Origin: Arctopsyche grandis
Taxonomy: Eukaryota; Arthropoda; Insecta; Trichoptera; Hydropsychidae
DNA: 64,000 bases
Reading direction: 5' to 3'
NCBI RefSeq assembly: GCF_051622035.1
Contig: NC_135360.1
Coordinates: 25,185,206 to 25,249,205 of the forward strand
The notes below the pieces were generated by a model. That model was given only the letters and a program-made list of their open reading frames with translations, ran no database searches and was not told the DNA's origin. The position numbers and the translations under genes were made by a program. Each line of letters starts with the position of its first letter. Positions within the stretch are counted from its first letter, which is position 1. This document shows positions 53,003 to 64,000 of this stretch, in pieces.

Positions 53003-53741
53003 TTAGGATGACCATACGTCCTGTTTTGGACGGGTCATTCCTGTTTTTTATGTGCTTTGCGTTCGTCACGTCGTTTTGTAAAATTGTTTGACTTGTTTTT
53101 CCAAATCAATTATTATTTTCCAAAAAGCAAATATTATTGTTTATGTACATTACACATACAATAAACTTATACAATTTAAAGTAACATTTAAATATTTTAT
53201 TGCATGATTCATTTTACATGTTTCTGAAAAATAATTGCTTTGTGCTATTATTTTCATTATAATTATTTTTGAATAACCGTAAATTACAATATTATATTGT
53301 ATTTAATTTTTATCCTGTTTTATTTTCTTCTTTTAAAGAATTGTACGTTCTAGTAAAAATTACATTACTTAACACAGGAAGAAATGAAAATTTACAGTTG
53401 CACATAATATTTCCAATTAAAAGAAACCGAGAATATATTTTTGAAAAATTTGTAGTTATTTTATTTGCTAATTTTACACTTTCAGAAAAAAATCCGCCTG
53501 CGATGCTTAAGCATCAAATAACATACTACGTATTGTTTTTTTTTTATCTTGTTTATATTTTCCTTGTGCATAAGAATTGTACATTCTTAAAAAAATATAT
53601 AATTCATTCCCAATCTTAATGGTTATTTAAGGGAAAAATTATAAAATTTTTGGACGTGCAGCACATTTTTTTTTATATAGAGGAGTGGGCAATTGTTATA
53701 CGGAGCGTCGTGTATTGAGTACTGGGAAATATGGTCACCCT
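53003..53741. mobile_element. Non-autonomous DNA transposon with AGG(G/A)TGACCATA termini
   Basis: Left end TTAGGATGACCATACGTCC and right end ATATGGTCACCCT form short inverted repeats flanked by AATTATAT on both sides (52995-53002 and 53742-53749). 739 bp, AT-rich interior, no transposase ORF. The 8-bp duplication favours the hAT superfamily. Confidence 0.7.
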
Positions 53742-53869
53742 AATTATATGTATTTCATCCTAATTTTCATCACACGAACTTCTTTGTGTTTTTTTTTGTT
53801 TTTGTGTAATGGTCACAATTTGAGCTTCAAACATTCATAAAGTTGCAAAAATGGTCCGTGTAATCGTGA

Positions 53870-54142
53870 TTACGAATGGTTTTTTTTTCCACGTTTTTTA
53901 ATATCCTTATTTAGATTATTCTGTCGGAAAATTCTCACGCTATCAATTGTATCCGTAGGATAAAAATAATAATCGAATCCGAAGAAGGACAGCTCGATCG
54001 TGCCACTCGAATGTACATAAATATCGTTCTTCACAACAGGCTTTGTTTGGTTTCTTATTGATTTTAACGAGGTGTAAACTGGAGCCTCCATTGTTTTACC
54101 CCTTCCGTAATTGTCGAGCACGAAAAATTCATCCGAAAGCAA
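53870..54142 (-). CDS. Unrecognised ORF, up to 90 aa
   Basis: The minus-strand frame contains MEAPVYTSLKSIRNQTKPVV and SSGTIELSFFGFDYYFYPTD, ending in a Lys-rich tail before TGA. Composition is less biased than in most spacer ORFs here, and it follows a transposon. There is no family match that I recognise, no signal peptide and no neighbouring splice sites that clearly extend it. It may be chance or part of an unknown exon. Confidence 0.2.
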   Translation of the reverse strand: MLSDEFFVLDNYGRGKTMEAPVYTSLKSIRNQTKPVVKNDIYVHSSGTIELSFFGFDYYFYPTDTIDSVRIFRQNNLNKDIKKRGKKNHS

Positions 54143-57100
54143 TGAGAACCTTCATTATTTCACCTACTGACATAGTTGGTGTTTAGATTTTTAGTCAGTT
54201 AGGTGGGCGGTTATAGTCGCGTTTTGTGTGTTATATGGGTTTGTGAGAAAAATATCATGGTTAGAATCATATTATACGTATTTTTCTATCGAATTTCGGG
54301 TTTCATTGTATGCACAAATCGCTCACGGAGAGGTCACAAACAATTGTGAAATACAATATAGACGTAGTAATACTCAATAGGTATGGCCTTTGGCGCGTTT
54401 ATATACAAAGTATTTATATGCGATATAAATCTTACGGGTGTACGTTTCAAATCCGGCTAAAAAAATACGTACATGTGTCTAGAAGTGCGAACGTCATCAA
54501 TCAAATGTAACTTTAACGCTAACGAAGTGCTGATGCATTAAGAATTTGTTCTCAGAAGATGTTTCAAGATGTTATTTCTCTAGTCAAATGTAGAAAAAAA
54601 AATATAGGCGATTGAATTTTATCTTGCGATGATCTCACCGTGTCTCTAGTTCAAGACGAGATAACAAAGATAGTGTGTGGTGGGCTACATAGCACGTAAC
54701 TCCTTCTACTTTACGCATGGGAATATAATTTTTACCGGTTGTAAAACTATGGTTTACCACGTTTATGTGTGGCTTGACATTTTCTTCATAAAGTTCTTCT
54801 CAAACCCGCTACATGTCGTTTTATTGCTTTATCTGTAGGAATATGGAACTGTAGTGCTATTAAATATTATGTCTGGTTTGTATTGAAATTGCACCATAAA
54901 GATGCTTTCTATCTCAGTAAATATATTGTATATATGTATGTACATATGTACATACAAAAACATATGTGGAATTAAATATAGATATATACACATTATTTGA
55001 ACCCAGAATTCGAAATTTTTCTATTTGTTACGTATAATAGAATATGTATTGAGTTTTTATATAATGTTAAATATAGTATTAGAATAATATATTCGGCAGT
55101 TTTTATTTAAATTTTCACTTCATGCATGTGATTATTTTAAAAAGTATTTATAATCAAATGTTCAGATCAGATCGGTAGGTGAAAAATGGTTACATTTAAT
55201 ATTTATTTTTTTCCAGTGTGGAAATCCGTTTGCTTGAATTATTTAGATCGATGGCTTTCCTAGTAGGTATGTACATATGTATATATATTTTTATTTAAAA
55301 GTTTTAATTAGAGATTCAAAGATTTCATTGGAATCAGTATACTTGATACGTATTATTTTATATATGTACATAGATAGTTAATACTTGTCTTACATTTTTA
55401 ATTTATTCTTGGCACAATATAGTAAAACTTTAATTGTATGAATTGATCAAGAAGTAGGTATAGATATCTTTTATGATCGCTATTAATTTATTTACGCCAA
55501 ATTTATTACTTATGATCAGTTTCGCTACACAGAGAAAACGCCACGTTTCGATACGATCTCCAGACGTGTTTATACATAAATGATTAAAATCCAATTTTAT
55601 ATTTCATTCGAAAAAAGCAAACAAAAGGTTATCAACTTCACCTGTCGGTAGCAAGGTGTATCTTTCGTATGCCACGTGCATATTTTTTATTTGCAATGTG
55701 CATCCAGGTGCATTTTGGACCAGCCAGCGGAGCGCAGGTTTAGCGCGAGCCGAAATTTAATATCGTACAGTTCGATCGAATCGTAAATAATAAAAATGGC
55801 ACAGCTATTTCCGATTGGATTCGGAATAGACCGGTGTAGATAAATTTCATACTTCACATTTATTTAAAAAATGATAATAGGAAAAAAATGCGCGTATCTA
55901 AACTCGTATAACTCGTTCGCGCCTAGTCGAGATTTACAGAGTAGGGGCAGCCCCGTAATTAAATTCCGCATAAAAATTTATCTGGTTCGTTTGTGTGATA
56001 GGTGAAAAACTGAAATAATCTAATTCGTGTACGACGTGTATAATTTAGGAACAAATAAATTATTCTGGTCTTGTCTCAACGATTAGATCGTTACCCGCGA
56101 CTTCTGCAAACCGAGCAGACGTTAACGCCATCACGATTTATAGACATTCATCATTTTACTATACTCATTTAAAAACATAATCCATCAATCGAGATCGATG
56201 TCAATTTTGAGATGAATTTATATCATGTAATGTTCGTGACGACGCGTGCTTAATCTTGATTGCGATTTTTTTCATATCACAGCGCCATACAAATTTGTGA
56301 ATTAATTTCGAAGTCAGATTATCATATGTAAATAATAAAAAAAACTTGTAAAAAAAAACCACTCGTTTAACGTTCATTGTTTTCGTACTTTCGTTGAAAG
56401 GTTTTTAGAATGTGTTGAATAGGTTTTTATGTGCTGTATAGGCTTAGGTTAATCTGGAGCGTTTGAATGAGGTTTTTTTTTTATTATTTTATATCTTATC
56501 TCGTCTTTTGAGATGAATTTTCGAGGCAGTTGACCCGAAAGGATCACGCCGTGTTCGTTCGGGTAGAAGGCCTAATCATAAAGGGCGTTCCCTTCCATTA
56601 TTTTTGTATGGATCGCAGCTTCTTTCTATAGAAGCATATTTATATGTAAAATAAGTTGGAATACAGTGGCGTCTTAATTTGGGTGTGTGTTCGTTTATAC
56701 ATAAATGCACATTATTTTATCAAAATTGAGTTTAAATTTTGATAAAATTACTTGTTTTAATGACGAATTATGTCTATCGAGTGAATTTTTAGTACATACA
56801 TATGTATATATGTATATTTGTATAGTAAACCATTAAACCATATTTTAAAATTTATTTTCTAATTCAAAGTCATATTCCAACCAGGCAGAATTCAAAACTA
56901 TGCCAATTGTTTTGAATTATAATGTATGGCAATTGTAGGATTTTGATAATGTACATATGTATATGTATATACATATATATAATACAAAAGTGGAATCAAT
57001 TACGTACAATAGTGAGTATATGATTCAATAATAATAAACTGAAAGTGAAATTTTTTCTACATACAATATGTTCGTACATAGTTCGTTTTAAATATATTTT

Positions 57101-60100
57101 TTTTTTACACGTTATGGTAGTATACATATATATATAATGCTTTCTTTCATCTTTCACTAGCAATTTTCACACAAACATACTTCCTAAATAACATAACGAG
57201 CAAAATTGAAGAGGTTAAAAGGTGAAAATTGCACAAGCTCTCATCGCGATGTTGGTCGGAAAAATTTCAATTTACGTAAAAAAGTGTAATGAAATTCCTT
57301 TCTCTGTACATTTTAAATTACCCAAAGACAGTGCAAAATTTAACGACACTTTTAAAATCGTTACACGTGTGAAGTTGTGCTCATTTCCTTGTTTACGTCT
57401 TACGCGAGAAGTGTGTAATGTAGAATAATAAAACCAAAAAAAGTATATATAACCTGTACCACTGAGGTAATTCTGAACCTTGCTCCTTCTTCATGGGGTG
57501 AGTATCCTTCAAGGACAAGCAAAGCTGTATTATATGTGTATGTACATATGTGTATATTCACGAACACACATACCGTGAACGTAGTATACTCTTGGCAGGT
57601 GTATTCAAATCGATTTTCTCACAAATTTGTGAAATAATTGCGTATAGACACATGTACATATATGTATGTAGATCGTCGAATAAAATTAACATAATTTGTG
57701 TAATGTTCCATTTTATGATTATGCGCACTTGTTTAATGTCGGTTTTTGTTGTTGTATGTATGTATGTATGTATGTTGTACTTTGATTTTAGTTTTATGTG
57801 TGTGTTATGTTTTATTATTTTTAGTTTATATTATATTTAGGTGTGTATATTAACCTACCGATTCTGGTGAGAAATCGCACGGTTTTTCGTAAGTCGTGAG
57901 GCTATATTTTCGGTGTGGGAATATTACGTTAATTGTGCGTTCGTAATAAACGCCATTGTTTGCACAATATGAAATAAATTTTATCGGGTGCGTATACTAT
58001 AATGAATTCGTAGATTGCGCTCGTAAAATTATAAAATTTGTTCATTGAATATTTGTGAAGTGGTATGGAACTGAACTTGTTTGAAAAAAAAAATGTAATT
58101 TATTCCATTAGTAAATCATTTCTGTAAGAAATTTTTGTACCAAAATATAGCTACAAATCTAGATAGGCTTGAGTGAAAAATGGGAATTTTGGATTTCCCA
58201 CGATGTACTTAGTGGAAAACTTGCGTTGTATCAAGGGAACGTTATACAAAATTTCATTGATTTTAAACAATTTTCTGTGTTTTCAATCGATCGATTTATC
58301 TCGACAAAACTTTCGAAAAAGTGGATTTTTTTCCTATATGTACATATATTTTTTTAGAATAGATTCGATTTTTCTATTGTTTAAAAAAAATATACACATA
58401 TTAACCCTAAATTGTCACCTATAGCAGATTATTTGGGTCGATTACGATTAGTTTTCACTGATTAATGAGAATTAAATCGCCGTTTTGCCTGAAAAAATTG
58501 ACATTTTTTCAAGTTTCCGTCATTATTTTTTTGAAAATAAAAGCTTCTGAGAGCTTACTTGAGTATCTATATTTATTTTAAACACAAAACATGCAGAAAA
58601 AATGTGTATTTTATAAAATAGAAGTAGGTAAAAATGACTTTTTCGCGTACGGGAGCTTCATAGCAAAACGCATACAATATTTTTCTTCATACTCTGAAAT
58701 ATAAATATGGAAAGATATTTAATTATAATATGTAAAAATTGAAATGAAATATAAACGAAAAAACAAAGATGTATTACAAAATTTATAATTGTTTTAAGTC
58801 TGTTAGGTATATAAGCTATTAATTAAATGTATGAAATGAATATAAAAATATTCCAATACTAGTCAAATAAATCTTTAAAAAAATTTATGCTTATTCTACG
58901 TCCCCAGAAGAAAACTAAAAACCATTAAAGTGTGATCAGGGATCGATACAATCAGTCGAAATCTTAAGTTCGAATTTTCTCAGTCACAATACAATTGATA
59001 CTTCATATATGTACGTATGTAGGTATTTGTGAAAGAAAAAATATAATTTGAATTTCTTTTACATAATTGGGACAGATTAATTGTGTTTCAATTAACCAGA
59101 GCCTACTTATTTATTTGACTTAGTACGTTATTAAAAATAAATTATGTACGTATGTATGTAAGATTTTAACATTATAGTTGAACATCCCTATCGCGAAGGC
59201 TTTTACGATTTACGTTTCGTTGAACACCTGCATCCCACTCGGCTTTTATACCTGTGTACACGTAAAAAAGCCAGCCCGGAGCCCCCGGTGTCTTTTCGGG
59301 GCCCCCAATCGGGCTACGCCACCATTTTGTTTTTGTTTGTGTCGAATTGAGCCATCGAAACCCGGTGGCTTAGATCGTATGACGCCTCTTCGCGCCTTTT
59401 TCTATCAACCCTCTCATATTCAAATTGTTTATGCATCCACCCCATAATATGCATCGATATTGCCTATTTAAACGAGGTAACTTTCCGACGGTTTTGCAAT
59501 TCAAATATGCAAGTCTACGATTTGAATTTGCATGCGCGCTTTACAGTTCGGTGACCTGTACTGGTAAAGTTCGACGCTTTTCCGAATCTACGTGCATACT
59601 TATACATACATATGTATTCGAGTGTGCTGTTTTCATTGTAAGTGTCGTAGATTTGCATGCGAAATCGGATATTGTTGTATCCAGTTGTGTAATAAAATCG
59701 TTCTTGAATTTATCTATCTCGCTGTGTCTGCACAAATTTTCGACATAAATATCTTTTACTGCTACGATATTAATTCTTATTACTGTCGTAAAAGTATAAT
59801 TTGTTGTGGTTTTATTAAATGATACACATTTAAGATGCGGCAATCATTGATTTTTTTCGTGTCGACTTCTAGACACGACTATTTACGATCCGGTAGAAAA
59901 ATCGAATGTTTGTTTGGGTTAATAATAACTATCATATTCTTAACAATAAATTATTGTTGGTTTTTATTTTTTTTTAACCGTTGGATTTATTTTATTTAAA
60001 TGTTTTCCTATCAGCTAACTAGCCAATAACTTTTAACAGCAATAGCAATAATTTTCAAGTATATCATGTATCTTTTAATATTTGTATACTATTGTAAATA

Positions 60101-62814
60101 CTATATGTATTATTTGTAGGTATCTATGGTAGGATTTACTATGGTAATAATAGCCCAAAATTAAACCCAGGTAATTTTTAGACAGCTCAATTAAATATTT
60201 TATTATGAGAGTACCTGTTGTTATATTTTGATTATAAATTTAACCCTTCGCTTAGTTATATCTACATCTATAATTAATTTTATCCAAATTCGTGTAACAG
60301 AAAAGAAGGTATCAGAAGATTTCTAACCATTGGGAAACGTAAGATAATTTGAGAAATGGATTTCATTTGAATTATACTATACATAATGTTCGTCTGTTAT
60401 TGATTTGCTTATAAATTTAAAATATTTTTACAATTGAAATTTAAGAATAATTATCATATTAATTACTTTTTATTCCAGACGATAGGGAGAGTAGTGCAAT
60501 CCCCATCGTCCATATAAATAATATATAGATCCAAATGAATGATAAAATAAGTAAATATAATATACATATATGTACATATAATAATAATAATAATGAATAA
60601 ATCGATTGAAAGTCTATTTATAGCGGTTAGTGAAGTAGTTTCACTGAATATACAATTTGACGATACAAATACAAGACGACGTGGGGAGGCCACTTTCATC
60701 CTGAAAATGGTAATAAAAATAGAATAAAAAATCTGCGATGCGCTACAACTCCTTGGTAGCCCGGAGAGAGCACGGTAGCAGTTTTTGTATTGTACTTTTA
60801 TCCTCTTCATTGTCTCCTGCTATGGAATATGGTACCATATAAATTATGTGGTATATCTGTAATATAATATAATAATATGTTGATCAATAAAAAATTATAG
60901 TTTTTGTATGAAAAAAAAAATGAGATACCTTCATTAGTGTCAAACTGAGTTATTTGAAAGCGCATGAAATTGAGACATTAACATAAAGTAGTGTCAGCCA
61001 GTTTGGCATTTGAGAAGCACATTAGTATAATAAAATGACTAAAATTTTAATATCAAATGTATCTTATATACATACATATACGTGACTACCGTTTTCTTGA
61101 CGAACGTTAATGCCTAGGAGAAACGTCTACAGAAGTAGACAAATGAGTATTCGAACGGTGGCCGTTGGTCAAAGCTCGTCACATTTCCATCAAATGAGAA
61201 ACAAGAATAAGAAGTCGAAAAAAATGGAGGTCTGATCGAATTTTGATGAGTGTGTGTACGCACGCCGTCGACCTGTGTGCCTATTTTCCAATGGACCGGT
61301 TCGTGACCGGCCCGATATCACAAATTAACGTCGTGTGTTTTGGCCGATTAGTTTTTGTAATGTCATCTCGGGCTTCCAAACAGAACGACGACGATAATAA
61401 GAAAAACCAGAATACGGTTGGTAGCCGGGGGTGTATCTATGTATGTACTTGGGTACATGGGATATGTGGAGGAACGCGCGTGTCCTCGGTTGTTATTAGC
61501 CCTGGTTTGAGTACGTCTGTACACATACTGGAGACTGTAATCATCACATTGCAAGCTTTCAGTCTAGGCTAGTTATTATAGCCGGGATGGAATCCGGTAA
61601 TAATCCTTTTAGCGGTCGACTCTCCGCGGAACTCGTTACTCTGTCTAAACTCGTATGTAATACCCCGAAAGTCGGGTTTAAGAGGTCGAAATGCTTCAAA
61701 CTCGAGGATAGGTGACGACGAGTCGTTTGGAAAACGTGATCTATCGGTTTGAAAACGAGCGTCTAATACGTGAGTGTTTATCTCTAACTATGGTTGAGTT
61801 GTTTAGTAAGTGTAATGCATGGTCTGTTTTGAGATTTTGTTTGGAAGATCAAAGTTTTTTTTTTGTAATTGCCGAAAAATGTACGAATTTTCTTTTAGTT
61901 GCCGAAAAGTGTGTGTGTTATAAATATTTACATAGACAAGTAAAGTGCTATAATCGCCTCATGACTGAATAAATATAGTTTGCGGTCTACTTTTTTGAAC
62001 TTAATGTATGGAGTTGTGCTTTAAATACGACTTATATATGAGTGGAATATCACTGTTAGTTTATTTATTATTTAATTATTTATTGATTTAACGATGCATT
62101 TAAAAATAGCTTTCCTCCTTAGAACGAATCATTTGCGTATTAGAGTAAAAGAAATTGCGTATTAAATAAATGTATTTCTGTTAAATAAAAAGTGTTACAT
62201 TGAGCAATATCTTATTTGTAGTATGAAATAAAATTATATCGGAAAACGGTGATAAAACTGAAACAAGATTGATTTTGATAAAATCGTGTTCATTCTCCTC
62301 TTAATAAATTTAATTTGTGATTTACAAGGCTTACACGTTAATATAACGATTTTTAAGAGTATTTCTTATACGGCGTTTAATTTTTGTACAATTTTTTTTG
62401 AAAACGCTGGAAAACTTTTGTAAACATCTTCATTTTATTACCGTTAAAACCTGTATTTTTGTATAAAAAAACGTTTCCCTTATCGAAAGCTTATCTTTCG
62501 AAACAAAAATACAGCACATAAAAGAAACTCGCCATATTAAATTCCCATTTTGATGACCGTGCATCGAACTTTAAGGTCAAATGTTAATATCATCGCTAAC
62601 CCCATCGGCTCATCCGTATTTTATTAGTATTTTTATTCAAGTTTTATATTTATAAAAAGCGACAAAAATGCTATAAAATTTATCATAATATCGGGAAAAC
62701 TGCTAACGAGTAACCGACTATATGTTATTAAGCATATTAGGTACAGAAGAATTCAAAATGCTAGTAGATAGCTAGTGATTAGTGCGACCGGTTTTACGTT
62801 TGGCGGCTTTTACA
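54143..62814. other. AT-rich non-coding region
   Basis: No gene recognised over 8.6 kb. Many TACATATGTA/TATGTATGTA tracts occur (about 54925-54965, 55268, 56790-56815, 56950-56980, 57540, 57755-57775, 59145-59160, 61065). Less AT-rich islands at 55660-56130, 59210-59430 (with CCCGGAGCCCCCGGTG and TTTTCGGGGCCCCCAATCGG, which look like hAT-type end debris) and 61080-61720 could hold regulatory DNA or untranslated exons. Confidence 0.35.
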
Positions 62815-62994
62815 ATGAAAAAATCCAATCTATTCAAATTTCAAATTAAGCGTCTGTACAGGACATTATTTTTTGTTGTTGTTTTGTTTTTTATTATGAT
62901 AAACAAACAATGTTTTCGGAGGCCATGTCGAAATAAAATGATGCGTGCCAAAAGTAATTCCAGTCGGACTGGTGGTTCAACCCGGCAGCTCTGA
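62815..62994 (+). CDS. Short ORF resembling a type II membrane-anchor first exon
   Basis: From an ATG in the context TTTACAATGA, the 59-aa frame reads a basic N-terminus (MKKSNLFKFQIKRLYR), a single hydrophobic helix (TLFFVVVLFFIMI) and then a Cys/Arg/Ser-rich stem. This is the layout of the signal-anchor region of Golgi enzymes such as glycosyltransferases and sulfotransferases. A donor-like AAAA|GTAATT lies at about 62950, so the coding exon may end there and continue beyond the window. With only one exon visible, this stays a suggestion. Confidence 0.3.
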   Translation: MKKSNLFKFQIKRLYRTLFFVVVLFFIMINKQCFRRPCRNKMMRAKSNSSRTGGSTRQL

Positions 62995-64000
62995 GACGTA
63001 TTGTGTCTGGTGCATTGCACTCTCGTTGCTCTTTTTGCCGACAATGGTGTTAATGGACTTCCTCTTCTATTATATGACGTGTTCTATTTGTGTTTTTTTG
63101 TATATATTTTATATATGATATATGCATTCAAAGTAAATAAGGCGTGAAAATGGTGGAAAGTTTGATGCGCGTCGCAGATTCGTACCGTATGGTGTCGTTT
63201 GCAAATGTAAATGACTGGTATTGTATTATAACTTTCCATATGTTGATTATGCAATTTTGTCTTAGATATATTTCAAAATGTGAAACAAAAATTATATATT
63301 TCGGTGTATAAAAAAGAAAGATTTTATTTGAAGTTTTACGGTTTAAAAGTGTGTACGGCTTGTATATCAATTCTTACTTTAAAAGTAGTATTTACAGATT
63401 ACAGTTATGTATTCTCATTTATTGTTGTTTTTATTATTATACATATATGTATGTACAATACATGTAGGACTATTGTGGGACTATTTTGATGCGACTTCCG
63501 TATCCACCCATTTCTATCTACGTTTATTGCGGGAAATTGTTATAAAAGTTTATGTAGATGTAAATGTAGAAGTATCCTATAATTTTCGAATCATCTGTGT
63601 TTTGTGTAGTATATTATTACTAAACGGTACTTGATTGAGAATGTTTATTTCTTATCTTTGTCCTTTTTATTGTCTGAATTTTCAATGCATTTAATACTTA
63701 TGATTTAATGCTTATTGTTATTAGTAAAAGTCTATTTACATACATCATACATTACGTATGTACAAATAAATCTCAAGCAAATATCTTCCGTGTTTATCTC
63801 ATATGGTCTTATTGTTAGGTTAATTATTATACATTATTCTTATTATTTTTCATTTACATATGAAAAAAATGTTTTCGTTGTAAAATAATGTTGAAAATGA
63901 AACGTTATTTTATTTTCTAAAGAAGAGGAATCGGTTGATTTATTCCAGATCGGTGAAGAGATGAGTTGAGACTTTGAAACTTTTAACTGATTAATCAAAT
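62995..64000. other. AT-rich non-coding region to the window end
   Basis: No gene recognised. TATATATTTTATATATG and TACATATATGTATGTACAAT motifs occur. If the ORF at 62815 is a first exon, this would be its intron. Confidence 0.35.

Noticed and set aside
61243-61572. 109-aa ORF containing MSSRASKQNDDDNKKNQNT, considered as a first coding exon
   Set aside because: Poor ATG context, no convincing donor after the hydrophilic segment, and no recognisable continuation.

Overview
This is a eukaryotic, AT-rich window, almost certainly from an insect. The genes have introns with GT/AG borders, a ZAD-type C2H2 zinc-finger gene is present (a family essentially restricted to arthropods and greatly expanded in insects), and the spacers are full of tRNA-derived SINEs, foldback MITEs, hAT remnants, LINE tails and dispersed TACATATGTA-type repeats. 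I cannot fix the order or species from sequence alone.

Layout. 1-1.66 kb: the 3' part of a plus-strand gene whose last exon is split by a single in-frame TGA (a readthrough candidate). 1.66-6.46 kb: 3'UTR and spacer with a SINE and a small hAT MITE. 6.46-9.83 kb, minus: Hem/Kette (NCKAP1), a WAVE-complex subunit, with the whole CDS in one exon and a 5'UTR intron. 10.2-11.2 kb: a MITE next to an LTR-like sequence. 11.97-15.46 kb, plus: CDC5L, a spliceosome (NTC/Prp19 complex) Myb protein, complete in 15 exons (794 aa). 15.92-24.16 kb, minus: FANCM helicase, complete in 18 exons (1541 aa), with a SINE, a TTA-flanked MITE and a small nested ORF in its introns. 24.2-27.35 kb: a dense island of inverted repeats, a GCGT-rich microsatellite and a solo LTR with a 4-bp target duplication. 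27.69-29.51 kb, plus: a ZAD plus 14-finger C2H2 protein (545 aa), followed at once by a 366-bp MITE. 30.1-30.7 kb: a broken hAT transposase. 31.98-33.22 kb, minus: ERCC1, complete in 5 exons (312 aa). 33.5-36.3 kb: two MITEs (one a 317-bp near-perfect hairpin made of GGTCAC-type units), a 30-bp tandem repeat and another hAT remnant.

36.5-64 kb has no coding gene that I can recognise. It looks like large-intron or intergenic DNA, with possible non-coding or first exons (about 36.5-37.2 kb; a short type II membrane-anchor ORF at 62.8 kb), two LINE 3' fragments, several TIR elements with target duplications and a long (TA)n tract.

Functionally, FANCM and ERCC1 are both DNA crosslink / replication-fork repair factors and lie about 8 kb apart on the same strand. 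They have separate introns and separate starts, so this is linkage and not an operon. CDC5L (plus) and FANCM (minus) converge with about 460 bp between stop codons. Summing the exon lengths of the CDC5L, FANCM, ERCC1 and ZAD-ZnF models gives exact multiples of three with consistent phases, so those models are well supported. All assignments come from reading the translated sequence; no database search was run.
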